From Myrica gale (Eukaryota; Streptophyta; Magnoliopsida; Fagales; Myricaceae), in the NCBI GenBank assembly GCA_963930655.1, contig OZ005609.1, positions 16,069,001-16,133,000 of the forward strand: a stretch of 64,000 bases of DNA. The letters run 5' to 3'. Shown here in pieces: positions 1 to 10,700 of the stretch; within the stretch, counting starts at the first letter, position 1, and each line of letters starts with the position of its first letter. Under the pieces are notes generated by a model that saw only the letters and a program-made list of their open reading frames with translations, made no database searches and had not been told where the DNA came from. The position numbers and the translations under genes are program-made.

Positions 1-480
1 AGAGGACAGATTTCCCACCTGCGGAACCAATCTTGTTGTTGTTTGAGATGACAATCTTATATGTAATCAATTCCAAAAGACTTCGGGAAAAAGAATTAGG
101 GTTCTTGTTGCGGAGAATCTGATTTGGGGAAAAAGACTTAGGGTTCTAGAGGTTTTTGAATTTGATTTGGGGATTTTTCCCTTTCAGCTGTAGTGGTTGT
201 TTTTTAGGTTGAAGGGGTCGAGCCAACTAACATCTAATGTGGAAGTACTGGTTTCGGGACCCACCATTCTGCAACGTTTTAAACTGATGTGACATATTTT
301 AACAGGTATCGGGATGTTATTGGATCTGACGTGGTTATTTGACGGTAGGACTAATGTGGGAAAAGTTACAAACCTCAGGGATACCGGTATGACAAAAAAT
401 ACCTTAGGGACCAATTGGGGAAAAGGCTAAACCCTAAAGACTATAGGAGTAATGTAGCCTAACAAATACAAAGAGAGCTT
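1..480. other. No gene; repeat-like non-coding DNA
   Basis: No coding sequence is supported here. About 184-450 reads on the - strand like the non-coding arm of a dispersed plant repeat, with short phrases of the type found in fold-back elements (gtccctaaggtat and similar), but I could not find a partner arm or a target duplication. The open frame there has no recognisable domain. Confidence 0.3.
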
Positions 481-1221
481 TTCCAGGGCCAGACGAAGTC
501 TGCATCTCAAAATATGAATGAATTGCCCCACATACATGTCTTGGGGAACAAGGTATATCACCAGAGAGAAAACAAAAAAGAGGGATCATAAGGCAATGCG
601 AGTTCTAAGTTATATCCAATCTTATAACAACAAAAGCTTCTGCAATGCTTCAGCAAATACAAGTACTCTTTTGCACCCAAATTACAGCTTCTTTCATCAA
701 CATCCATGACTTGCCCAGCCATAGCCCTGGTCTGTCATTTGTATGGTACGGACCTTATCATCTTGAAAACCAAGTGTGGTTCAATCTACACACTGTTAAT
801 AAATGGAGAACAAAAACATGTAATTCAAAGATGTGCTCCTTAATCCTACGCCTCTGATTTCTATTGCTAGAAAGTGGAAAAATGAATCCTAGTTCGCCCA
901 TTACAAATGCTAGGGAATACTAGAAGTTGAGAATCATTAGGGCTTGTCCTTGGAAACAGAGTCGGGTCGTTCAGGTACCTAGATAACACAACCAAAAACG
1001 AAGGTCCTTTATCATCCGATATAAAGCAAACAACAAACAGGTGGATGACATACCTGGAGCGTGCAAGTATATTTACAATATCAACGAGCTAGACAGAAAA
1101 TAACGATATAATGAAGTCAATTTGAACCATGTCAGCTAGAGATTAGAATCCAGAAGACTTGTTAAAATAACAGAGAACAAAGCGCGTCAACTTTCGGAAG
1201 TGGTAAGCCAAAAGCTACAAC
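481..1221. other. Non-coding; possible 3' UTR of a - strand exon
   Basis: No domain-bearing reading frame is seen. If the small - strand exon at 1222-1278 is real, this stretch would be its 3' untranslated and downstream sequence. Otherwise it is ordinary intergenic DNA. Confidence 0.25.
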
Positions 1222-1278
1222 TTACTTTTTCTTCTCCATCTCTGGAAGATCACTTTTCGAATACCTTTCCACAATTAC
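1222..1278 (-). CDS. Possible orphan terminal exon, product unknown
   Basis: On the - strand a TTGCAG acceptor is followed by 18 sense codons and TAA, giving VIVERYSKSDLPEMEKKK. The charged lysine-rich tail and clean acceptor look like the last exon of a host gene. I do not recognise the family. The sequence to its right (1390-7140) is filled by retroelement fossils and then by a + strand gene, so the upstream exons are not visible. It may be a fragment left by rearrangement, or chance. Confidence is low because only one splice signal and a short peptide support it. Confidence 0.25.
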   Translation of the reverse strand, partial: VIVERYSKSDLPEMEKKK

Positions 1279-1389
1279 CTGCAATGAATAATACATAAGC
1301 AATGACTTGGGAACGCAAAAAGTTTAGATATACACCTGAAGAAGCTGAAAAAGATATCTGTTTTAGCAAAGAAAAAAATAAAACAACAA

Positions 1390-2462
1390 TTTGGAGCTGA
1401 TGGGAATTGGTAGTTGCGTGTAGCAGACTGTTTGGATGATTGTAACATGGAAGACCGGGTGGATCCGAGACTGAGGTGGAAGATCCAGTTGGTAAGCTAC
1501 CTCTCCGATGCGAGCCTTCACTTGGAAAGGACCATAAAACTAAGGTGACAACTTCAATGTCCGACATAAGCCACTATAGTCTGCCGATAAGGTTGTAACC
1601 TCAGGTTAACCCAGTCACCTACCTTAAATTTCCTTTCAGATCTCTTTAAGTCTGCGTAATACTTAATGTGGTGTTGTGCTCGTGACAGGTTCTCCTTCAA
1701 CAGTGTGAGGGTGTGGTCTCTGCTGCGTAGGACAATATCCACTGTTGCTACTTGGGTTGTGCCGACCTCATATGGTGTAATAATTTGGGAGGTAACTGCC
1801 CGTAGATAATTTCATATGGTGTTAGCTTAGTTGAAGCATGAAAATTCGTGTTGTACCACCATTCTGCAAGAGGCACCCACTGAGACCAATCTTTTGGTCG
1901 ATCACCCACAAAACACCTGAGATAGTTCTCTAGGCACTTATTAACAATCTCTGTCTAATCATCTATTTGAGGATGGTAAGTCGTGCTATAGGATAGGGTT
2001 GTACCTTGAGCCTTAAAAAGCTCCTTCCAAAATGCACTAGTAAAGGTAGGATCCCGATCTGAGATTATAGAGTCTGGTAAACCATGCAGCTTAAAAATAG
2101 AGTTCATGAATACTCTTGCTACCTTTGATGTTGTGTAGGGGTGAGATAAAGGCATTAAGTGGGCATATTTAGATAACATGTCCACAAACACATAGATGAT
2201 AGAATACCCCTGGGAAATGGGTAGACCCTTAATAAAATCCATGGTAATGTGGCTCCAGCTACGATTTGAAATAGGCAAGGGCTGTAGTAAACCCCCTGGT
2301 GCCATATTTTCATGCTTATTCTGCTGACAAGTGTGACATTCTCTAATATACTGTCAGATGTGTTTTTTCATACTTGGCTAGTAAAAGTCCATTTTAGCAC
2401 GGTGTAGGGTCTTGTCATACCCTGAATGACCCCCAACAGGGGTTCCACTATTCTCCAAATAA
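1390..2462 (-). mobile_element. Ty3/gypsy fossil: integrase and C-terminal region
   Basis: Read on the - strand, from high to low coordinate, are an HHCC-type integrase zinc-binding region (HSGYDKTLHRAKMDFY, then CHTCQQNKHEN), an integrase core (DFIKGLP, then IISDRDPTFTSAFW), a linker (FKVGDWVNLRLQPYRQ) and a chromodomain-side block (RIHPVFHV). This order is that of chromovirus-like Ty3/gypsy pol. Only the integrase end is present. No LTRs, gag or reverse transcriptase are seen. It is clearly broken, with several breaks, and old. It abuts the copia fossil to its right. Confidence 0.85.
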
Positions 2463-2469
2463 CGAATAC

Positions 2470-3896
2470 ACCTTAGCTTCCCGGGTGCTAAGGAACCTTT
2501 ACAAAGCGTTTTGCGAGCTCACGCTTTAACTCTCACAAATCCTCACAACTTAGAGGATTTCTTCTACTCTCACAAGTAGGACCAAGTGTTTTCCTAACAC
2601 TTAACAAGTGTTCACACAATACTCAAGTGTTTTCCACAAGATGGATACAAAGGAATTACAATGAATGACTCTCTAAGTCGAATATGCCAATGAAAAGCTC
2701 AAATCGTATGGAATGACTCTCTAAGCCAAATCAGCAAGTGTAAAGCTCAATAAGATGCAATAAGATGAGACTATTGAAGGAAACCTAAAGTTTTGCAGGT
2801 GGAAGCACAAGCTCTCTCGGTAGGTGTTGTTTTCCCTCTTCTTCAACAAGCTTTCTCTCTCTAGAAGTTAGGGCAAGATTGATTGCAAGTGTGTTGTCCC
2901 TTCTTCAAGAAATCTCTCTCTTCCTTTGAAGGCTTGGTTGTCGAAGACGAGCAAGAGAAGAAGATTTGACAATGGAGCCTTGTTCTTGAATGATTCAGCA
3001 AGTGAAAACTTTGGATTTTGGACTTTCTCTCTCTAGATGTTGCAATATTGCTCGAGCTCTCCCTTCTCTCTCTCCATCTTCTTCTTTTTATAGCCCTAAG
3101 GTGTTCAACGGTCATTAAGGGTCTTCTTGTAATGTTAGAGAGCCGTTGGAGGTCATTTGAGACAATTTGAAGAAGTTTTGAAATGTTGACGACGTTTCCA
3201 GAAAATCTGCAAAATAACACAATATGTCGACACATAAGTTGTATGTCCTGACACATTAAACTAGATCTGAAAATAGAGTTTCGGGTGTTAGTTCAATGTG
3301 TCGACACCATGGTCCAATGTGTCGACACCTTCAACACTTAGTCAAAAATTAACTTGACTGGTTTGAAATGCAAACTCTCGGGTGTTAGTTCAATGTGTCG
3401 ACACCATGGTCCAATGTGTCGACACCTTCAACACTTAGTCAAAAATCAACTTGAATGCCAGAAAATGCAAACTCTCGGGTAGTAGTTCAATGTGTCGACA
3501 CTATGGTCAATGTGTCGACACTTCCAACACAGCCAAAAAATCATTTCAAATGGCCTGAAAAGCAAACTCTCGGGTGTTAGTGCAATGTGTCGACACCATC
3601 ACTCAATGTGTCGACACTTATAAGTGCTGAAGAGTTTTTCAACACTTTAAAGTGTCCAATTCATTCCAAACTTCTTTTAACACCTAGATTATGAAAAAAT
3701 TGATCTTATCAACTTGTGTAATGTTGTTCAATTGCACGTTAAAAATAATTTTAAGGAATTAACCTCAATCCTTTCGAAATACAACTTGGAAATTGTGGAT
3801 TGACAATGTAAAATCTAAAAGTCTTCAAAGTACTTAGAATTTTTGTTATCATCAAAATCAATTATGGATTGTTTGCAAAACAACCTTGGGCTAACA
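2470..3896 (-). repeat. LTR of an old SIRE-like copia fossil
   Basis: On the - strand a purine-rich tract (aaaaaaggggagat) is followed at 3896 by TGTTAGCCCAAGG, the expected polypurine tract / LTR start junction. A TATA-like CTATAAAAAG on the - strand near 3090 fits the LTR promoter. The low-coordinate border is approximate. A tandem array carrying TGTCGACA palindromes lies just upstream of that TATA box. A related relic LTR lies at 17566-18425. Old, by its divergence from that copy. Confidence 0.55.
3282..3660. repeat. Tandem repeat, about 97-bp unit, TGTCGACA-rich
   Basis: Roughly four diverged units of about 97 bp begin near 3282, 3376, 3474 and 3568. Each opens with cgggtgttagttcaatg or a close variant and holds two AATGTGTCGACAC palindromes. 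The array lies within the LTR, just upstream (element orientation) of its TATA-like box. Confidence 0.8.
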
Positions 3897-6800
3897 ATCT
3901 CCCCTTTTTTGATGATGACAAAACCATTTTAAAAACGACAATTTGCTAACAAATAGAAAAGCTCCCCATGAGAACAAGCATGAGTTTTTCATGTCATTTT
4001 TAGCAAAAGGGACTTTATGATTTTACAAAAATTTTGCAAGAGTTTCTTTTGTAAATAGAGGTTTCCCAAAATTTAAAAACATGAAAGAGCACTTCTAAAA
4101 CTTCCTCCAAGCTTCTCAAACTTCCAATAGACCAACAGAACACAAAACTTCAAATATTTGAGAATTGAAAGTTAGGAATACTACTTTTGAAGCAAGTTTC
4201 CAAGATTAAGCATTGAGTGCAGGGAGATAGACACTTCTCAAATTGCTTTATAATCACAATTAGATAACCAATAGAAATGAGCAATTATATAATCCCATGG
4301 AGACATAAAAGTACTAGAGATATTCATAGATAATGCAAGACAAGTGATCAGACAATCATCAAAATGAAATGTTCTCTTTAAGAGCTGGGAAGTCAACATA
4401 ATACTTATAAACTTTTCCCCACTTTTCCCCATAATTCCTCTAATTTCTCCCCCTTTGGCATCATCAAAAATAGGATAAGGGGAGGAAAAGAGCAGTTGGC
4501 TATTTAGGTAGTGGAGGTAAAAGGTTTGGATTTTTTGATAGGAGGAGGATACTCAATTTCAAATTTCTTCAGCCATTTCATCCAAGTCGTGGAGAACAAT
4601 AAGTCCATTTTAGTACATGTGGCAGAAGAGTTCTATCAACTTCCATCTGCACCTCATCCTTTACAACATCCTGTATGATTTCAAAAATGCTTGAAGCTCA
4701 GTAGAGGTGGAAGCAAACTCATCAACAGTAAGCTGAATCATATTTCTAGTCACATGGAGGTTGTTGTTGACTTGATGTTTGAGGCACCTCATATCCTTAT
4801 CAACAGTCTCAAAATACTCTGTATGAAGACCAAGCAGCTTCTTCATATATTCAAATCTCATCTTCATACTAGTGAACATGTCCTTCATATTCTTACCCAA
4901 TTTTCAGTTCCTTCTTGATTTCAGCAATTGAATCCTCAAGTTTTTTTAGGTGAGACTCACAAGAACTAGTAGCAGGAAATGTGAAAGATGATCCAATCTG
5001 TAGTGAGGGAAAAGAAATAGTTGTTTGCTTACCCAAAGAAGTTCTATTTCCCTTGGGAGTCCTTTCAGTTTCAGCTTTTTCCTCAAAACTGAACCTCTTT
5101 TATTTCCTTTCTAAAGTGTCACCACACCGTTTTTTACCCATTATCCACATCATTTTGAGCAAACCCCAATACTCGAAGGGTTTTCTTGTTTTTCATAGAA
5201 TGTGTGGATTTTTCTCTTACTTCCCCAATAATATCAATCTCAAGAATCTTAAATATATGCACGAAAAACATCTCATAGACATCTCCAAGAATATGATGTA
5301 TTCGAATTTTCCAATTCTTGGTAATATGATATTACAAACCATATAATGCAATAATCTTCTATGAACAATCAATTCACTGGCAGTGGGTTTAATAACCTCA
5401 TGAAGGGTTGGATTATCCAATACAACCCTAAATATCAAGTGGTTCTACCTCTGATAACCTCATCCAACCAAATGCATCAAAGAATATTTTTCCACCATTA
5501 GGAGCAGATATCAGGGAGGTTAATGAAGTAACTGATATGTCTAATATCTCCCCATTTTCACAACTATAGACATTCTCAGATGTTGAAATTTGAAGGTTTG
5601 CATAAACTAACTTAACCAAATTTATACAAGCAATTCATCTTCAAATTCACAAGCAAATCCTATCCTTGAAATTCAAACATCTCTTTAAAAACAAAAGCAT
5701 TCTCACTAATCCATTGAAAATCAATCCAATAACCAGCAATAACCTTCCTATTTCGCAAATCTTGCACAAAGAGATTCTTTCAAAGCCCTGACTTGTAGAT
5801 GCAGGTCTCTATAGAAGGAGCAGGTTCCTCAGTGCTTTTCCCTTTCTTCTGTGCCCTAGAAGTGACAGATAATGACATCTGATGAGAGGAGCGCTTGGGG
5901 CGACTGTAAGACATCTCGGCAGGAGAGGCTGTAGGTGATGAAGATTTTCTAAGAGGGCAGCGGGTAAATGGAATTTGTGAGGGAGAGTGGGTGATGTTTG
6001 CTGTTTGGGAGAGAAAAGAGGGTCTGTGAGATGAAGAAGTAAAGTGTTGACCCTTTTTTTCCCTAAAGAGTTTAAATATAACACGCGTGCCCCTTATTTT
6101 AAAACACTGTACTCGTTATAAGTGTCGACACATTGGCTCAATGTGTTGACACATTTCATATGTTCCCAAATACATTTTAAAGAGGTTCTTGGGCATGAAG
6201 CTTATGTGTTGACACATTCATATATGGTGTCGACACATACTTCCCTAGTGAAAACATCCATGAAAACCAGAAGTGTTAACACTTGTTTTATCAAGTGTTG
6301 ACACATGTCATGTAAAAAGAATGCAGTCGATAATTTCTCAAAGAATAAGCATGATTTAATAGGAAACAAATAGAGAGCAACTTAAAACACATATTAAAAC
6401 ATGTCCAAAGCAATCAACAACACAATCAACATGACAAATCAAGCACAAATCACCAAATTAATCCAAAGGAAATCTCATTTCAATAAGATATCTGAAAATT
6501 CTTTTAACCACGAGTAAATGAGATTCCATAGGACAAGATTGGAAATTAGCACACATGCATATACAAAACATTTTATTATATTTACTCATAATAAGGTAAA
6601 GAAAAAATCCAATCATACCTTGATACCTCGTGTGTACAACAACCTCTTTACCTTTTTCATCATTTCCATTTTTCATGCTTGAGATGTTTGCTTCAAGCCA
6701 TATAGGACTTTTGTGAGCTTGAACACATGGTGTGATAGCTTTTCATCTACAAGTCTAGTAGCTTGTTCTACACACACTTTCTTAGAAAGGTAATCATTAA

Positions 6801-7140
6801 GAAATGCACATTTCACAACCAATTGAAATAATTTATTCAAACATGCAAAGACAAACAACATGTGAAAAGATTCTAATCTAGCCACAGGATCAAAGGTTTC
6901 ATCAAAATCAATTTTCTCTTCTTGATTGTAACCTTGAGCAACTAATCTTGCCTTGTTCCTTACCACTTCCCTAGATACATCCATTTTGTTTTGAAAGATC
7001 TCATTGAATACCAATAACTGGATGATCTTGGAGTCTAGGAACTAGATGTCATACCATATTTTTTTAAAACTTGTTTTATTTCATCGTTCATAGCATGAAT
7101 CCAACTTTTATCAATTTTTGCCTTAAAAATATAGACGGAG
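3897..7140 (-). mobile_element. SIRE-like Ty1/copia fossil, 3' half of internal region
   Basis: At 6673-7120 the - strand gives a copia reverse transcriptase start (SWIHAMNDEIKQ, then KARLVAQGYNQEEKIDFDETF, and VLYGLKQTSQA). The following 2.5 kb, down to the LTR at 3896, lacks a recognised pol domain, as in the SIRE/Maximus lineage where a variable or envelope-like region sits between pol and the 3' LTR. A stretch near 4661-4900 is helix-rich. Extra TGTCGACA-type palindromes lie at 6115-6310. Gag, protease, integrase and the second LTR are absent. Broken, with many breaks, and old. The lineage is inferred. Confidence 0.65.
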
Positions 7141-7576
7141 AGACCTATTTTTAACAAGGGTGAGACCTGAACTGATTGGTTGAAAATGATATACTAACTC
7201 AATACCGCATGGAATTATAGTGTAATTAAACCTTTGTTTTTTTAGTTAGATAACTGTTTTTAAAGAACCCGTTAACTACGGGTTTCGAACTTTGATGGGG
7301 GCTCAAAAATCAAATCACTTTATCATTACCATCACGATCGCGCGGTTTATTTTATTAGCAGACGTCTTTCTACTCCACCTCGTGGAGTTCTCCACTGGAT
7401 CTCCCTCTTTCGGTCTTGCGATCCCTTCAAATAGAAGGGAAGGAGAAAGCTACGCGTTTCAATTTCGGCGAAAAAGGGGAAGAGAGCTGAGATCGGAGTT
7501 GCAGTTGCCATTTGCCATTTGCATTACTCTTTTCTCTCTAGACCACAGAGAAGAAGAGCTTCGAGAAATTCGGACC
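7141..7576. promoter_or_regulatory. PML3 upstream region and probable 5' UTR
   Basis: This holds the junction with the copia fossil and the promoter/5' UTR of PML3. I see no convincing TATA box. The open frame running through 7292-7741 in the PML3 exon 1 region is in a different frame from PML3 and encodes nothing I recognise. Confidence 0.4.
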
Positions 7577-7678
7577 ATGGAGTTGCGTTCAAGCCCTAAA
7601 AGCGCCATTCCCTCGCTCTTCTTCCTCCTCATCCTCCTCACCGCCTTCTTCTTCTTAGCTCTCCACCCAGTCTGTGCT

Positions 7679-7719
<41 letters not shown>

Positions 7720-10700
7720 CCATGTATCAGTATATGCTTGACTTACGTTTTTGTATATTGATCTCTTTGATTTAACATGGGAGTCATTGATTGAAACTGA
7801 AAAGGAAGACTCCATTGAATCAAAAGATCTGGGCCGCCGTGGTAAGATCAGTCGCACCTCTCCCTCTCTATACAATTTGTTTGGTTGCTTAGAAAATTGG
7901 CGAGAAACTAAAAAAAAAAATTTATCAGGTACGCCACCTATATAGGTTGTATTATTTTTTTATAAAATGAATGTTAAATTAAGTTAAAATTCCAGCTCAT
8001 GTTTCATTTTGTTGTTTTTTAAGCTTGGGCCAGCTCCTAGTTTTTAGCTCTTCATCTCGAGATATCCTTATCTTTTCAACAAAAGACTTCTTAAACTCTT
8101 AAACACTTAAACAAACTTATCCAAGAAAAATACAAATCAATTTGAATTTTAAATTTTACGCCAACTTTTTTTTTATAAAGTAAATTTGACGCCAACATTC
8201 AAAAACTAACAGTTTTGATTTTCAGAAAGTGGATCACTTTACCTGTTTACTCGGTTCTTTTTTGAGAATGTTAATTTAGTTTGTAATCATGCTCCTTATG
8301 ATGAAATATAGAGATGTCAGTTTCTTTCCCTCATCTCATTTTCTCTGCAATCATGAGACATTTCTGAAATTCTAATGTATTGGTTTAAATTCTTTTGGAA
8401 CACATAATTTTGAATGATAATTTGTGTTATTGTACAAAATTAGTTTATAATCAAATTAGAAGATCTACTTCATGGCTTTTTTTAATATATTTGGTATAAT
8501 ACATATATATTAACTGTGTACAGATTAATTTGAGCAGCCTCAAGAGTATTGGGGATGAGACTGGTCTCGATTCTGTTGGTCTTGGTCTCAGCTTGCACAC
8601 CGAAGGTCTTGGAATATTCGATGCATTTGTGGCTAGTTTATCAATGATTCTTGTCAGTGAGGTTGGTGCATCAAATTTCTTGTGTTAGTTAGCTCAGATA
8701 GCTAGCTTTGCCTATACCCACATCTATTTTTAATTCTGCTATTAATATTATTTTGAGAGAGTGCAAGCTTGAAAAGGTTGGACCAAGTCAGATTATCAAG
8801 CAATTAACTTTGCTTTTGGCCCTTTCTATATGATTGTGCTTTCTTTACGAGATTGCTTTTATTGCCTTGCTGATTTTCTTTTCCTCTTCAACTGGCAATG
8901 TGCTTCTAGATTGGAGATGAGACATTTATCATAGCAGCTCTTATGGCGATGCGTCATCCTAAGTCAATTGTTTTATCTGGTGCGCTTACTGCCTTGATTG
9001 TAATGACAGTAAGTTTGCTAAGGTTCTTGGTACCAATAACTCCATCATTTATGTTGCCCCTTTCTCTGTTTTTGGTGGTTCTGATGATGTCATGAATTCC
9101 TTGGTACTGTTATGGAATGTTTCAGCAACTGCAACGACTACAAAGTGCTATTTCTCTTAGCTTTATCCAGATTAAGAGAAGTTTTACATGTCGACAGGTA
9201 CTCTCCACTGGACTTGGAAGGATTGTGCCGAATTTGATATCGAGGAAGCATACCAATAGTGCAGCCACTGGTATATATAGTGGCTTTTTTTCTTTTTCTG
9301 TTTTTTTTTTTGGGTTGTTTTCTTCCGTTCAGTTTGTCATTGAGACACTTATTATGTAGGTCATCTCCAGATGCTCAAGACATTAATGTATAAATGGCTG
9401 TTTCTGGTTAAGCCTTTCTATCCTGGTGTCAGTTTTTGTTTGCAGCCATTTTAATGATTCTGTCCTCTCTTGGACTTCTTAGATCAGTGAAGCATTTCAA
9501 TAATTCAGTGGACTTTTAGTGTTTGCTTCAAAACACTTTTAGATGCCTGGAAATATTGCCCTAATGTCTGCCTATCTCGCTTTGACAGTAGTATGATAAA
9601 TGTTTGCTTTTATTTTTTGGCACCCTGATGTTGTATGGTGTAGATCATGTCTTGTTTAGGGGAACAACTTCCATTCAATTACATATTGTACCCAAAATGT
9701 GTTTTAAGCACAAGCCATGTGAGCAGTTTTGTGATGAGTGATTTTTCCTGGCTATTGTTTTTGGGATGGAAATCGAAAGTTCCAGACAACTTTGGTGTTG
9801 CTTTAATCTTCCGGAACTATAGTTCTTGATCCCTTGTCTTGGTGGATCACAGTGTGTGCTTGGTAAGAGCTTGGGTTACTGTATTAAATGATTTCGTTTA
9901 ATTGCCTCCGTCACATCCCTATTAGTGTGATCGAACCTTGAATATTTTGATTCTTCCAACTCTTAGATTTTATATTGCGTAAACTAAATAGTGTTAGAAT
10001 TTCTTTTCAAAGTACTGTTTGTGTCCCATATTGTCTATCCACCCAAGTAATCGTACTTTTTGAGATGACATCATAATGTCTCTGAAATTAAAAAAGTTTC
10101 CAGTTCCAATTCTTCTTAATTCAAGCTTCACTAAAAAGGATTTCATATTTAGTCGAGGATCAGAATAGATTACTGACGACATTGGACAGAGATAGTAATA
10201 ACGTGACTTGGCATCTGAATAAGGCTAATTTGACTTCTGCAGTTCTTTATGCATTTTTTGGATTGCGGTTACTTTACATTGCCTGGAGATCAGATTCAAA
10301 ATCTTCTCAGAAGAAAGAGATAGAAGAAGTATGTCTTCTATGGATAACTCCAGCTTCAGATTTGCATGTATTTTGTTCTGTTTTTGTTGATGTGGATGTC
10401 ACTCTTTGTTTTTGAATAACTTGGTTGACAAGCGAGAGTTCATAGTGCTTGCTGTAAATTGGGGCTCTAGGAAAACGGGATAAAACGGTTTACCTGCATG
10501 ATAAATTGCTGCAAACATGTTGATTCTTTCATCCAAACATGATTGTTAATTATAACCGTGTTTGCATACAGGATTTCTTTAATAAAAGGACTTAAACTTC
10601 TCTTTGAAGTTAGTTCCGCAATAATTTTGTCATTTTTGTGTTGTAAGTGCAATGGCTCATGAGTGTGAATCTGTGAAGCCAATGTGCCAGACATCCATGA

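Noticed and set aside
3225-3640. CRISPR-like array
   Set aside because: Repeats with palindromes, but units are contiguous and diverged, in an LTR of a plant genome.
7292-7741. 150-residue open frame over PML3 exon 1
   Set aside because: It overlaps the PML3 start in another frame, has no recognised domain, and the PML3 frame is supported by seven further exons.
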